This document shows, piece after piece, positions 36,849 to 46,143 of a stretch of DNA of 64,000 bases. Source of the DNA: an uncultured Rikenellaceae bacterium (lineage in GTDB: Bacteria; Bacteroidota; Bacteroidia; Bacteroidales; Rikenellaceae). The position numbers and the translations under genes are program-made. The notes under the pieces are model-generated. The model saw only the letters and a program-made list of their open reading frames with translations. It was not told where the DNA came from and made no database searches. Where the stretch lies: NCBI GenBank assembly GCA_946486375.1, contig CAMLTW010000005.1, forward strand, positions 1-64,000. The letters are read 5' to 3'. Position 1 is the stretch's first letter; each line of letters starts with the position of its first letter.

Positions 36849-37640
36849 CTATTTGTTTTTGACGCGTCCGTACGCCGCAATATGGCCGGCGATCACGGCC
36901 GAGGTAAAACCTTTGTGCTCCATTTCGTTCAGTCCCACGATGGTGATCCCCCCAGGTGTGGATACCTTGTCGATCAAAATTTCGGGGTGTTCGCTTCCGG
37001 CCAGCAGCAATTCGCTCGCCCCGCGTACCGTCTGAGCCACAATCACTTCCGATATCGGAGCGGTCAGCCCCATTTCGATACTCGCTTCCATGGCGGCCCG
37101 GATATAACGAAGGGCGTACGCCATCCCGCACGAGGCGCTCACCATCGCCGCATCCAGCAGTTTCTCTTCGAGCAGTACCGCCTTACCCACGTTTCCGAAC
37201 ATTGCCAGCACCGGCCCGGCAGCGTCTTCGCGCCGTTTGCTGCACGACACGAACGTCATGGATGCGCACAATGCCGCCGCGATGTTCGGAATAGCCCGGA
37301 AGCAGGCGATTCCGTCTCCGAAACATTCTTCTACCGCATTGATATCCACCCCCGCCGCAATGGAAACCACACGAGCTCCCTCCGCTATGCAGCCCTTGAT
37401 TTCAGCGGCTACACCGGCGACCAGGTAAGGTTTGACGGCTACCACCACGATATCGCCCTGCGATGCCGCTTCCCGGTTGTCCGCAAAAACGTTCACTCCG
37501 CGCGCCGCGAATTTGTTCCGCACCATCTCGCTCCGGTCCCCTACGAACAGGTCCGATGCCGCATACTTTCCCGATTGGAGGAATCCTTCCACCAGAGCGC
37601 CCCCCATGTTGCCGCCCCCGATAACCGCTATTTTCATCAT
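36849..37640 (-). CDS. proC: Pyrroline-5-carboxylate reductase
   Basis: ProC makes proline from pyrroline-5-carboxylate with NAD(P)H. The 263-residue product begins with the Rossmann motif KIAVIGGGNMGGALVEGF and contains VVAVKPYLVAGVAAEI. Near the C-terminus is the family signature region DKVSTPGGITIVGLNEMEHK. The gene follows recR by 45 bases and is probably the last of the batD-batE-recR-proC unit. Start may be either of two adjacent ATGs (37640 or 37637). Confidence 0.95.
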   Translation of the reverse strand: MMKIAVIGGGNMGGALVEGFLQSGKYAASDLFVGDRSEMVRNKFAARGVNVFADNREAASQGDIVVVAVKPYLVAGVAAEIKGCIAEGARVVSIAAGVDINAVEECFGDGIACFRAIPNIAAALCASMTFVSCSKRREDAAGPVLAMFGNVGKAVLLEEKLLDAAMVSASCGMAYALRYIRAAMEASIEMGLTAPISEVIVAQTVRGASELLLAGSEHPEILIDKVSTPGGITIVGLNEMEHKGFTSAVIAGHIAAYGRVKNK

Positions 37641-37685
37641 TCAAACTGTTTTGGTTCGTTGTTCCGCTTTCCGGCCGGGCTCGTC

Positions 37686-38306
37686 CTATCCCGCCTTTCC
37701 GCTCTCGTCCCGGTGGATCTCCGTCCGGTTGTGCAGGGCATGCGCGATGGTCAAATCGTCGGCATAATCCAATTCGTCCCCAAATCCGATCCCCCGCGCC
37801 AGCGAAGTGATTTTTATCCCCGCACACTCCTCCAGCCTGCGGGTGATGTAAAAGGCCGTCGTCTCCCCTTCCACCGAAGTGCTCAAAGCCAGAATCACCT
37901 CCCGGATTTCTCCCCGGGCGATGTTCTCCAGCAAAAGGTCGATCTTCAGGTCGGAAGGAGCGATTCCCTGCATCGGGGAAATGACGCCTCCCAGGACATG
38001 GTAAAGCCCGTTGTACTGCCTCGTATTTTCGATCGAAAGTACGTCCTTGACATGCTCCACTACGCATACCGTCGTCCGGTCGCGCCGCAGATCGGCACAA
38101 ATGGGACACACCTCGTCGTCCGAAAGATTGTTGCAGTATTTGCAGTACCGTATCTCGTCGCGGAAACGCCGGATGGCTTCCGCCAAAGCCCCCACGTCTT
38201 CCCGGCCGGTGCGCAACAGATGAATCGCCAGCCGCAGGGCCGTCCGCTTTCCCACCCCGGGCAATTTGGACAACTCCCCCACGACCCTATCCAGTAATTT
38301 CGACAT
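37686..38306 (-). CDS. recR: Recombination mediator RecR
   Basis: RecR works with RecO and RecF to load RecA at single-strand gaps. The 206-residue product has the helix-hairpin-helix region (LSKLPGVGKRTALRLAIHLL), a C4 zinc finger (CKYCNNLSDDEVCPIC) and a Toprim domain (TVCVVEHVKDVLSIENTRQY). The C-terminal Walker-B-like tail TSLARGIGFGDELDYADDLT matches the family. It starts 10 bases after batE. Length is normal (about 200). Confidence 0.96.
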   Translation of the reverse strand: MSKLLDRVVGELSKLPGVGKRTALRLAIHLLRTGREDVGALAEAIRRFRDEIRYCKYCNNLSDDEVCPICADLRRDRTTVCVVEHVKDVLSIENTRQYNGLYHVLGGVISPMQGIAPSDLKIDLLLENIARGEIREVILALSTSVEGETTAFYITRRLEECAGIKITSLARGIGFGDELDYADDLTIAHALHNRTEIHRDESGKAG

Positions 38307-38316
38307 TTTCTCTCCG

Positions 38317-39090
38317 TTAAATCGTTTCGAGGGAACGGGACAGAATCCAGCCCTTGTTTCCGTCGGCCACCACGATCTCCCGCCAGTCGCCCAACGCCCC
38401 AGTCACCCGTACTTTGGTTCCCTCGTGTAAAACGAAAATGTCCTTGCTATTGTTGTCCGGAGAACTCTTTACGGGAGCTGCCGCCAACATAATTACAGCC
38501 TCATCCGGATAAAGGATTTCCCGCCTTTCCACCGAAGAAAATACCAGGGATACGATAAACAGCGCGATACATACGGCTCCCCCGTAAAACCCCGCCTTGC
38601 GCCACCCTAACCGGGAAGCCAGCAGATAAACCAGCGCCAGCGCCAACCCAGCCGCCAGAAAAACGAGGCTCCATGCCGCCCATGCATTGGAACCGGCCCG
38701 ACGCATCAGCGAACGCAGCCACGTCTTCAGGAAAAATTCCGGAACGACATCTATCCGATCCTTCACCGATGCCCCCGCCACCGCCAGGTTATGCCGCACG
38801 TCCCCGTCCGCCGGCGCCAGCCGAAGCGCCTTGTTGTAATTGAGGATGGCAGGCCCCACGCGGTTCATCTTATAATAAGCATTTCCCAGATTGTAATACA
38901 CCTTCGCGCCTGCAAATCCCATCCGCCGGATGGAATCGTAGCCCTGCACGGCCTTCGCATAATCCCCCTGCGTATAAGCTTCATTGGCCTGAACCCAAAT
39001 CTCTTCCGCCGTCTTTTCAGCACCGGCCGCAAAGATTTGTCCCGCCGTCGCCACGGCCAGCAGTATCAGTAACATTTTTTTCATAGCCAT
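38317..39090 (-). CDS. BatE-like TPR and SH3 protein
   Basis: The 257-residue product has a signal peptide (MKKMLLILLAVATAGQIFAA), two TPR repeats (about 27-100: GDYAKAVQGYDSI, AKVYYNLGNAYYKMNR), two membrane helices (about 137-157 and 167-187) and a C-terminal bacterial SH3 domain (FVLHEGTKVRVTGALGDWRE). This matches BatE of the Bacteroides aerotolerance operon, whose exact role is unsettled. It lies 10 bases after batD and 10 bases before recR. The start may be ATG 39090 or ATG 39084. Confidence 0.82.
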   Translation of the reverse strand: MAMKKMLLILLAVATAGQIFAAGAEKTAEEIWVQANEAYTQGDYAKAVQGYDSIRRMGFAGAKVYYNLGNAYYKMNRVGPAILNYNKALRLAPADGDVRHNLAVAGASVKDRIDVVPEFFLKTWLRSLMRRAGSNAWAAWSLVFLAAGLALALVYLLASRLGWRKAGFYGGAVCIALFIVSLVFSSVERREILYPDEAVIMLAAAPVKSSPDNNSKDIFVLHEGTKVRVTGALGDWREIVVADGNKGWILSRSLETI

Positions 39091-39100
39091 GTCTGCCTTC

Positions 39101-40945
39101 CTATAACCTCGATTCGAATTTGGAAATCAGTTCCACCGCCGCTTCATACAGTTCCCGGGGCCGGATGGACGCCGTGGGAGCGTACTGCGCACACTCGCAG
39201 TCCGAAATGATCCCGATGTAACGGTCGGCCAGTTCGGGTTCCACGCCCTTTTCCAGCAGCCCGGCCCGCACGTTGTCGCGGGAAAGCTTGGCCACCGGAA
39301 TGTTCAGCTTGTCGCTCATGTATCCCCACATGCCCCGAAGCATCTCCTCATAAAACTTCCGGTCGTTCTGCGCCTGCAGATTCCTTTCCGCCGCCTTCAG
39401 CCGCCGGAGAGCCGCCTTGCGCGCCCGCTTGTTCCGCACGAGCGTCGTGTTGCTGCGCAGCCGGATCCGTTTCTGTAAATAAATCAATGCCGCAACGAAA
39501 AGCAATACGATCAGCACCAGCGACGCTACATACTGCCACGACCAAAGGAACATCCATCCTGTCCGATGCAAGCCGGGATGCCCTGTCCGAATGAACCGGA
39601 TGTCGTCTCCCAGAATCTTCAAATCCTCCTTGTTCACGCCCGAAACGATTCCTCCTCCGGAGGAAGCGCCGCCCGAAGCATCCCCTCCCACTGTCAGGGA
39701 CTGTTCGGGTATCTGCAGGGTCACGTACCGGGCCGCCTGCGGATCGAAATACACGAACCGCACCGGCGGAATCGTATAACTCCCTTCCGCCCGGGCGATG
39801 AACGGTACGGTGAACGTTTTGGATCCCGTGATGTTGTTCCCTGCCACCCGGTAGTTATCCGTGCTTTTCACCGTGTACTGCTCGAAAGAAGAAGGAAATT
39901 CCACCTTCGGAGCATTCACAAGCGGCAGGTTCCCCGAACCCGCGATCCGCATTTCGTAATTGGCCGAAGAATTGGCGGCGACTTCGGATGCGCTCGCTCC
40001 GCCGTCGAACGTAAATTTCCCCACGGCGCCCTCGAAACCCGCCGGTGCGCCGGCCGGCAAATCCCGAACCGTAATCCGCAACGGCCCGGCCGTCAGCGTC
40101 CGCCTCACTTCCTCGATCTGGGGACCGCCGCCGAAAAAGTCTCCGAACAGGCTGCGATTCCGCGGCGACTGCACCAACAGTTGGGCCGCGATGGACAAGG
40201 ATGCCTGTTCGATGGAAAGCGTCCCGGCCTGTTGCGGAAAAACCAGGTATTCCCGGATCACGCGGGACTGGTAAACGCTTCCGTTATAATTTTCCCGCTG
40301 CCAGTCGTAACCGCTGACATCCAGTTCCTGCGTCCAGAAACCGTTGAAGGCCGGATATTTCACATCCTCCACCTGAAAATCGACGCGCGTGTAGATCTTA
40401 TAGGCCACCCGGATGGGTTCCCCCTTGTAAACGTCCGTGCTGCTGGCCGTAACCCGCAGCAGGATATCGTTTTTATCCAGCGTCGCACCGGCCGCCTCCT
40501 GACGGGGAACCGCTTCGGAACCGTTTCCCTTCGCACCGGCAGCCCGCACCTCCACTACGGCAGCCTTGGTGGAATAGGTCTTCCCCCCCGCCGTCACCGT
40601 AGCCGCCGGAATGGTGACCTTCCCCGGCTGGCGGGCGATGCACGTATAGGTGTTGGAATACCATTCGTAACTCTCGCTGTGCCCGTTGATGATGTTCTGT
40701 ACCTCGCCCTGCGAACCGATGGGGCCCGCCACGACCTCCAGCCCGGAAAAATCGGGCGCCGCAAACGATTCCGGTTTCGCATTGATCAACCGAAACTCCA
40801 CGTTGAAAGGGCGTCCCGCCTCCACGCTCAGCGGAACCAGCACCTCGTATTTGATTCCCTGTCCCTTAACCGCCGTTCCCAGCAACAGAAAGCCGAGCGC
40901 CAGCAGGAACCCGTACCGTTTTCTTATACCTCTGTGCCTGTACAT
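39101..40945 (-). CDS. batD: BatD-like protein
   Basis: The 614-residue product has a signal peptide (YGFLLALGFLLLGTAVKGQG), a large periplasmic beta-rich part (about 30-445), one membrane helix (WQYVASLVLIVLLFVAALIY) and a basic cytoplasmic tail of ~130 residues. The periplasmic part shows BatD features (EAGRPFNVEFRLINAKPESF, VYKGEPIRVAYKIYTRVDFQ). Bat proteins affect oxygen tolerance and the envelope, mechanism unknown. The usual upstream partners batA, batB and batC are not here; the next gene upstream encodes a chloride channel. Copy C of the leader element precedes it. Confidence 0.88.
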   Translation of the reverse strand: MYRHRGIRKRYGFLLALGFLLLGTAVKGQGIKYEVLVPLSVEAGRPFNVEFRLINAKPESFAAPDFSGLEVVAGPIGSQGEVQNIINGHSESYEWYSNTYTCIARQPGKVTIPAATVTAGGKTYSTKAAVVEVRAAGAKGNGSEAVPRQEAAGATLDKNDILLRVTASSTDVYKGEPIRVAYKIYTRVDFQVEDVKYPAFNGFWTQELDVSGYDWQRENYNGSVYQSRVIREYLVFPQQAGTLSIEQASLSIAAQLLVQSPRNRSLFGDFFGGGPQIEEVRRTLTAGPLRITVRDLPAGAPAGFEGAVGKFTFDGGASASEVAANSSANYEMRIAGSGNLPLVNAPKVEFPSSFEQYTVKSTDNYRVAGNNITGSKTFTVPFIARAEGSYTIPPVRFVYFDPQAARYVTLQIPEQSLTVGGDASGGASSGGGIVSGVNKEDLKILGDDIRFIRTGHPGLHRTGWMFLWSWQYVASLVLIVLLFVAALIYLQKRIRLRSNTTLVRNKRARKAALRRLKAAERNLQAQNDRKFYEEMLRGMWGYMSDKLNIPVAKLSRDNVRAGLLEKGVEPELADRYIGIISDCECAQYAPTASIRPRELYEAAVELISKFESRL

Positions 40946-40985
40946 TTTCCGATTCTTTACTTTCGCGGACAGAGCGCGCCGGACG

Positions 40986-41053
40986 CAAAGCGAACCCGTC
41001 CGCCCCGCCGGATCGCGGCCTATCCGACCGAAGTTTATCCTTGTGCAAATATA
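40986..41053 (-). promoter_or_regulatory. Promoter and conserved leader element, copy C (upstream of batD)
   Basis: Read leftward: TATATTTG (41053-41046) plus CA, GGATA exactly 13 bases after the box start (41040), and a second GGATA at 41025 in CGGTCGGATAGGC. Then TTCGCTTTGCG follows, with its TTTG box-like end at 40986, 60 bases from the first box. The geometry matches copies A (rpiB) and B (rex), although the region between the second GGATA and the second box is less alike. The batD ATG follows 41 bases later. Confidence 0.55.
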
Positions 41054-41064
41054 GGAAATTCTTT

Positions 41065-42852
41065 CTAATCTCCGGAGCTGATCTCCAGCAGTTGCTCCCG
41101 GTAAGCGGAGAAAATTTTGGATTTGGAAACGAACCCGATGTACCGTTCCCCTTCATCCACTACCGGCAGATTCCAGGCCCCCGTCCGTTCGAATTTTTCG
41201 AGAATCGCTCCCATCGATTCGTCGACGGTGATCACGGCCGGAGGCACCGTCATGTAGTCCGACACCGAATTGTCGTATTTCCCCCGGTCGAACATGTCGG
41301 CCCGGATGTCGTCCAGCGTCACCACCCCTCGCAGTTCTCCCTCGAAGTCGATGACCGGGAACAGGTTGCGCCGGCTTCGGGACACCGTATGCACCACATC
41401 CTCCAGGGTGGCATTCTCATAAATGGGCACGAAATCGTTTTCGATCAGCTTCCGCATGTCGAGGAACATCAGTACCGTCTTGTCCTTGTTGTGGGTCATC
41501 AGATCGCCCTTCATGCCCAGTTTTCGGGTATAGATGGAATACGGATCGAAATAATAGCTGATAGCGAAGGAAATAGCCGCTACCAGCATCAGAGGCACGA
41601 ACAGCTTGTAGCCCCCCGTCAGTTCAGCGATCAGGAAAATGGACGTCAACGGCGCATTCATCACACCGGACATTACGCCCGCCATCCCCACCAGCGTGAA
41701 TTCCACGGGCGGCAGATTCAGTCCGAACAGCTGGTTCAGGATCAGCGCCATCGCCGTACCCGTCATGGCTCCCACGAACAGGGAGGGGGCGAAACTTCCC
41801 CCGACGCCCCCGGCCGCCGTGGTGGAAGCCATCGCCACCACCTTGAAAAACAGAATCGCTACCACGTACAGGATCACGACCCAGACTTCATCCTGGTAAT
41901 TATAGAACAGCGAATTATCGAAAATGGAATGGATGTTCCCGTGCATCAGGGCATCCAGCGTATTGTACCCTTCGGCGTACAAAGGCGGAAAGAGGAAAAT
42001 CAGCAAACCCAACACGCCCCCTCCCGCCAGCCAGCGGAGGTAAGTCTTCCCCAGCCGGTCGAACAAAGCCGAAACCCGTGTGTTCGTCTGGGTGAAATAA
42101 TAGGAAATCAATCCGCAAATCAGGCCCAGCAATATATAATAGGGAATGTGCCCCAACCGGAACATATCGCTCACCTCCACGCTGAAAATGGGATCGAAAC
42201 CGCTCATGAAGTAGATCAGGGAGGAGGCGGTGACGGCGGCGATCAGCAGCGGAATGATGGACAGGGAGGTGATATCGAGCATCAGGATTTCCAGCACGAA
42301 CGCCACGCCGGTGATGGGCGCCTTGAAAATGGCGGCCAGTGCCGCTGCCGCTCCGCACCCCAGCAGCAGGGTGGTATTCCGGTAATTCAGCCGCATGAAC
42401 GATCCCACGTTGGAACCGATGGCGGCTCCCGTCAGGACGATCGGGGCCTCGGGCCCCACCGATCCCCCGAACCCGATGGTGGTGGCGCTCGCCACGATGG
42501 AAGAATAGCAGTTGTGCGGCCGGATTTTGGAATTGCGCCGCGACATGGCGTACAACACCCGCATAACCCCTTCGCTGATCCCGTCCCGGATGACATAACG
42601 GACGAAAAGTGTCGTCAGGATGATTCCGATCACCGGATAAACGAAGTACATCAGGCTGGCCGTATTTACCCGGAACCAGCTGGTCAGCCCCGTTTTGATG
42701 AAATGGAGCAGCATCTCGAAAACGAACGTCCCCATGCCGGCGATCAACCCGACAATCAGGGAAAGGAGGATCATCAACTGCCGTTCCGACAGCCGGTGGG
42801 TGAACCGGGTCAGATACCGGTACAAGACCTCTATTTTCTCATTTCCGAACAT
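41065..42852 (-). CDS. ClC-family chloride channel/transporter with paired CBS domains
   Basis: The 595-residue protein has a ClC membrane domain (about residues 20-440) followed by two CBS domains (about 460-585: DFVPIYENATLEDVVHTVSR; AVITVDESMGAILEKFERTG). Selectivity-filter stretches are GFGGSVGPEAPIVLTG, whose Glu is the likely gate, and GGVGGSFAPSLFVGAM. CBS pairs usually sense nucleotides. ClC proteins of this type work as Cl-/H+ exchangers or channels; which applies here cannot be told. A TAGATTTG box ends only 5 bases before the ATG. No clear terminator separates it from the batD leader region. Confidence 0.9.
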   Translation of the reverse strand: MFGNEKIEVLYRYLTRFTHRLSERQLMILLSLIVGLIAGMGTFVFEMLLHFIKTGLTSWFRVNTASLMYFVYPVIGIILTTLFVRYVIRDGISEGVMRVLYAMSRRNSKIRPHNCYSSIVASATTIGFGGSVGPEAPIVLTGAAIGSNVGSFMRLNYRNTTLLLGCGAAAALAAIFKAPITGVAFVLEILMLDITSLSIIPLLIAAVTASSLIYFMSGFDPIFSVEVSDMFRLGHIPYYILLGLICGLISYYFTQTNTRVSALFDRLGKTYLRWLAGGGVLGLLIFLFPPLYAEGYNTLDALMHGNIHSIFDNSLFYNYQDEVWVVILYVVAILFFKVVAMASTTAAGGVGGSFAPSLFVGAMTGTAMALILNQLFGLNLPPVEFTLVGMAGVMSGVMNAPLTSIFLIAELTGGYKLFVPLMLVAAISFAISYYFDPYSIYTRKLGMKGDLMTHNKDKTVLMFLDMRKLIENDFVPIYENATLEDVVHTVSRSRRNLFPVIDFEGELRGVVTLDDIRADMFDRGKYDNSVSDYMTVPPAVITVDESMGAILEKFERTGAWNLPVVDEGERYIGFVSKSKIFSAYREQLLEISSGD

Positions 42853-42857
42853 CGATG

Positions 42858-42865
42858 CAAATCTA
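42858..42865 (-). promoter_or_regulatory. Possible -7 box directly before the ClC gene
   Basis: Leftward TAGATTTG fits TAnnTTTG and ends 5 bases before the start codon, so a transcript from it would have almost no leader. No -33 element was seen. Confidence 0.4.
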
Positions 42866-43105
42866 CGGTAAAAAATGTCATATCCGCCGCCGCCCGTTCC
42901 CGTAAAAAATCAAAAGCGTTTCCCAAACGCCGTCCGTTTCACGCATCCTTCACCACCGAACGGGATATCGTTTTCTCCGAACCCGGCATCGTTTCCGCCC
43001 GTAACGAAAAACAAAGGGCCGCACCGATCCGCAGCCCCTATCCTGTCGTGCGGAATCCGTCCCGACGGAATTCCGGCTCCGACGCTTTCCCTTCGCACGC
43101 GATGC

Positions 43106-43831
43106 CTATTCCCCGTCCGGTTCCTTCATGTTGTGGAAAACGTTGGTCACGTCATCGTCTTCCTCGAACTTCTCGATCAGTTTCTCGATGCCGGCCCGCT
43201 GTTCCTCCGTCACTTCCTTCGTATCCAGCGGAATCCGCTCGAATTCCCCGCTTACGATTTCGTAACCGTTGTCTTCCAGGTATTTCTGAATCCGGCCGTA
43301 GGAATCGAACGGTCCGTAAATGACGATTTCGTCTTCGTCTGCGAACACTTCGTCCACCCCGAAATCGATCAGTTCCAGCTCGAGTTCTTCGATGTCGCCT
43401 CCCTCCTTCTGCTTCACCTTGAAAACGGATTTCCGTTCGAACAGGAACGAAAGGCTTCCGGTCGTCCCCAGCGAGCCGCCCGCCTTGTTGAAATAACTGC
43501 GGACGTTGGCCACCGTCCGCGTATTGTTGTCCGTCGCGGCTTCCACCACGATGGCGATCCCGTGCGGGCCGTACCCTTCGTAAACGATTTCCTTGTAGTC
43601 GGCATCGTCCTTGGAAACGGCCCGCTTGATGGCCCGTTCGATATTGTCCTTGGGCATGTTGGCCGCCTTGGCGGTGGCGATGATCGTCCGCAGGTGGGGG
43701 TTGTTCTCCGGTTCGGGGCCGCCCGCCTTCACGGCCATGGAAATCTGCTTGCCCAATTTGGTGAACGTGCGCGCCATGTTGCTCCAGCGCTTCAGCTTGG
43801 TAGCTTTACGGTATTCAAATGCTCTTCCCAT
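43106..43831 (-). CDS. YebC/PmpR-type protein (translation or transcription factor family)
   Basis: The 241-residue product begins with the conserved YebC N-terminus (KLKRWSNMARTFTKLGKQIS), followed by NPHLRTIIATAKAANMPKDN and YEGYGPHGIAIVVEAATDNN. Family members have been described as DNA-binding regulators and, more recently, as factors that help ribosomes pass proline stretches; which role applies here is unknown. ATG 43831 is chosen since MGRAFEYRKATK is the normal start and a complete promoter lies 24 bases upstream. Confidence 0.93.
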   Translation of the reverse strand: MGRAFEYRKATKLKRWSNMARTFTKLGKQISMAVKAGGPEPENNPHLRTIIATAKAANMPKDNIERAIKRAVSKDDADYKEIVYEGYGPHGIAIVVEAATDNNTRTVANVRSYFNKAGGSLGTTGSLSFLFERKSVFKVKQKEGGDIEELELELIDFGVDEVFADEDEIVIYGPFDSYGRIQKYLEDNGYEIVSGEFERIPLDTKEVTEEQRAGIEKLIEKFEEDDDVTNVFHNMKEPDGE

Positions 43832-43855
43832 ATCTTCGTATTTTCTTTCGGACTG

Positions 43856-43887
43856 CAAAATTACATCCTTTTCCGGGATTTTTCAAA
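43856..43887 (-). promoter_or_regulatory. Promoter of the yebC-type gene
   Basis: Leftward TTTG (43884-43887), a 20-base spacer and TAATTTTG (43856-43863): both Bacteroidota elements at ideal spacing, 24 bases before the ATG. It overlaps the 3' end of the upstream DUF2059 frame, which is consistent with that frame being extended by a frameshift. Confidence 0.75.
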
Positions 43888-44421
43888 ACTTTTCCCTTCC
43901 GCGACGGAAGGGATACCGGAGGGTCTGCCCGCTCCGATCGCCCTGCCGGAAATTACAGGTACCCCTTCTCCCGAAGCCGTACCGTCACCCGTTCCATCAT
44001 TTTCATCCCCCACTGCTGTCCCACGGCTCCGACACGCGCCGCAATGCGGGGGGGAAGCGGCGGCGAATTTCCGGCCTACGGGAGACTCGTAAAACTCGAT
44101 CACCCGTTCCAGATCCTCCTGCGTAAAATACTCCCGGCAGACCGGCACATACATTTCGATCAGTTCTCCGAATCCGGCGGTAAATTCTTTCCGCATCTCG
44201 TCCCAGAATTCGGCCGGCACGCCCGGCACCTGTTGCTTGAGCATATCCAGCATCTGCGGCACAAGGGCGTCCATCGTTCCATAAACGTTCGTCACTTCCA
44301 TCATCCGGGACACCGTCCGGGCGAACGCATCGTCCGGGGCGGCCGCTTTTTCCGTTTCCTGTGCACAAACGGCATTTCGGACCAAAAGCAGGAATAAGAA
44401 AAGGCTAAACTTTTTTAACAT
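43861..44421 (-). CDS. DUF2059 secreted protein with a C-terminal frameshift
   Basis: The 186-residue frame has a signal peptide (LKKFSLFLFLLLVRNAVCAQ) and a DUF2059 helical domain (GELIEMYVPVCREYFTQEDL, then RVIEFYESPVGRKFAAASP). After that point the sequence turns low-complexity and rich in Gly, Asp and Arg, unlike the family. A run of seven G (44048-44054 on the given strand) lies at the break. With six, the frame would continue as RIAARVGAVGQQWGMKMMER and stop at 43953-43955, giving 155 residues, a normal DUF2059 protein. It is either a sequencing error, a phase-variable tract or a recent mutation. Function of DUF2059 is unknown. Confidence 0.75.
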   Translation of the reverse strand: MLKKFSLFLFLLLVRNAVCAQETEKAAAPDDAFARTVSRMMEVTNVYGTMDALVPQMLDMLKQQVPGVPAEFWDEMRKEFTAGFGELIEMYVPVCREYFTQEDLERVIEFYESPVGRKFAAASPPHCGACRSRGTAVGDENDGTGDGTASGEGVPVISGRAIGAGRPSGIPSVAEGKSFEKSRKRM

Positions 44422-44447
44422 GGTTTTCGGTTTTTCATTCGTGATTT

Positions 44448-44483
44448 CAAAAACGGAATCTCCCGGCCGACGGCCGGGAGATT
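44448..44483 (-). terminator. Hairpin terminator after the fumarase gene
   Basis: AATCTCCCGGCC (44457-44468) pairs perfectly with GGCCGGGAGATT (44472-44483) around 3 bases. Leftward a CCG triplet and then TTTTT follow. It lies about 17 bases past the fumarase stop. Confidence 0.75.
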
Positions 44484-44499
44484 TTAAACGAAGCGCGTC

Positions 44500-46107
44500 T
44501 TATTTCAGCTGTGCGAAAAAGTCGTTGCCCTTGTCGTCCACGATGATGAAGGCCGGAAAGTTTTCGACGTAGATTTTCCGTACGGCCTCCATGCCCAGTT
44601 CCGGAAAATCGACCACTTCCACCGACTTGATGCTGTCCTTGGCCAGCACCGCCGCCGGGCCCCCGATAGACCCCAGGTAGAAACCGCCGTGCTTTTTGCA
44701 GGCATCGGTCACCGCCTGCGAACGGTTCCCCTTGGCCACCATCACCAGCGAACCGCCGGCGGCCTGGAACAAATCCACGTAGGGGTCCATCCGTCCCGCC
44801 GTCGTCGGTCCGAAACTGCCGGAAGCGTATCCGGCAGGCGTCTTGGCCGGGCCGGCGTAATAAACCGGATGATTTTTGATGTAATCCGGCAGAGGCTTTC
44901 CGGCATCCAGCATCTCCTTGATTTTCGCATGGGCGATGTCCCGGGCCACGATCAGGGTTCCTTTCAGGTTCAGGCGCGTTTTGATCGGATATTTGGTCAG
45001 TTCGGAGCGCACGTAGTCCATCCCCTTGTCCAGATCGATTTCCACCGCCGGTTTCATGTTCGGCGCCTGTGCGGGCAGGAACCGCGCCGGATTCTTTTCC
45101 AGCTCTTCGAGGAAAATCCCCTCCTCGGTGATTTTTCCCTTGATGTTCCGGTCGGCGCTGCAACTCACGCCGATTCCCACCGGACACGAAGCGGCATGCC
45201 GGGGCAGGCGGATCACCCGAACGTCGTGCACGAGGTATTTTCCCCCGAACTGCGCTCCGACCCCGCTTTTACGGCAAATGTCGAGTATTTTTTCCTCCCA
45301 TTCCAGATCGCGGAACGCCTGACCGCCTTCGTTGCCCTGCGTGGGCAGATGATCGAGATACCCGGCCGACGCTTTCTTCACCGTCGCCAGGTTCGCTTCC
45401 GCGGAAGTGCCTCCGACCACTACCGCCAGATGGTACGGCGGACAGGCGGAAGTTCCCAGATCCTTGATTTTCTCGGTAATGAATTTCGTAAGCGTTTCTT
45501 CGTTCAGCAACGCCTTCGTCTGCTGATAGAGGAAGGTCTTGTTGGCCGATCCGCCCCCCTTGGTGATGAACAGGAACTTGTATTCGGAACCCGGTTCCGC
45601 ATAAATATCGATCTGTGCGGGCAGGTTGTTGCCGCTGTTCTTTTCTTCGGTCATCGTAAAGGGCACCACCTGCGAGTACCGCAGGTTCCTGTCCCGGTAC
45701 GTTTCATAGGCTCCCCGCGCGAACATTTCGGCATCGTTGCAACCGGTATAGACGTTTTCCCCCTTCTTGGCGATCACGATGGCCGTACCCGTATCCTGAC
45801 ATGTGGGCAGCTCCCCTTCCGCAGCCACTGCCTGATTGACGAGCATGGTATAAGCCACGAACCTGTCGTTGTCCGACGCTTCGGGATCGTTCAGAATCTT
45901 CGTCAATTTTTCCAGGTGGGAAGCCCTCAGGTAAAATGAAACGTCGTTGAACGCCTCGCGGGCCAGCAGGGTCAGTCCTTCCGGAGCGATTTTCAGAATC
46001 CGTCGGCCGTCGCACTCGGTCACCGACACATGATCTTTGGTCAGGAGACGGTACTTCGTCGTATCTTCCCCCAGCGGAAAAGGCTCCTGATATTTGAATT
46101 CAGACAT
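44500..46107 (-). CDS. fumB: Fumarate hydratase, class I (iron-sulfur)
   Basis: The enzyme interconverts fumarate and malate. In an anaerobe of this type it works in the reductive branch toward succinate. The 535-residue product is a single-chain class I fumarase. Candidate 4Fe-4S ligands are Cys in [13 protein letters not shown], the Cys in [10 protein letters not shown]'s neighbourhood ([13 protein letters not shown]) and Cys in [29 protein letters not shown] in the C-terminal beta domain is also conserved. Its O2-sensitive cluster fits an anaerobic lifestyle. ATG start; single-gene unit. The fumA/fumB distinction cannot be made, so the symbol is nominal. Confidence 0.93.
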   Translation of the reverse strand: MSEFKYQEPFPLGEDTTKYRLLTKDHVSVTECDGRRILKIAPEGLTLLAREAFNDVSFYLRASHLEKLTKILNDPEASDNDRFVAYTMLVNQAVAAEGELPTCQDTGTAIVIAKKGENVYTGCNDAEMFARGAYETYRDRNLRYSQVVPFTMTEEKNSGNNLPAQIDIYAEPGSEYKFLFITKGGGSANKTFLYQQTKALLNEETLTKFITEKIKDLGTSACPPYHLAVVVGGTSAEANLATVKKASAGYLDHLPTQGNEGGQAFRDLEWEEKILDICRKSGVGAQFGGKYLVHDVRVIRLPRHAASCPVGIGVSCSADRNIKGKITEEGIFLEELEKNPARFLPAQAPNMKPAVEIDLDKGMDYVRSELTKYPIKTRLNLKGTLIVARDIAHAKIKEMLDAGKPLPDYIKNHPVYYAGPAKTPAGYASGSFGPTTAGRMDPYVDLFQAAGGSLVMVAKGNRSQAVTDACKKHGGFYLGSIGGPAAVLAKDSIKSVEVVDFPELGMEAVRKIYVENFPAFIIVDDKGNDFFAQLK

Positions 46108-46135
46108 AGGTTGATTGGGTTTTTAGATTGCTTCG

Positions 46136-46143
46136 CAAAGGTA
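46136..46143 (-). promoter_or_regulatory. Possible -7 box of the fumarase gene
   Basis: Leftward TACCTTTG matches TAnnTTTG, 28 bases before the ATG. No -33 partner found. Confidence 0.45.

Noticed and set aside
43060..43083. Imperfect inverted repeat downstream of the yebC-type gene as a terminator
   Set aside because: The arms pair with a mismatch and no T run follows on the leftward strand, so I did not list it as a terminator.
41041..43323. A 760-codon plus-strand frame opposite the ClC channel and yebC-type gene
   Set aside because: It spans two conserved leftward genes and is rich in H, Q, R and G without any recognisable domain, the usual look of an antisense frame in GC-rich DNA.
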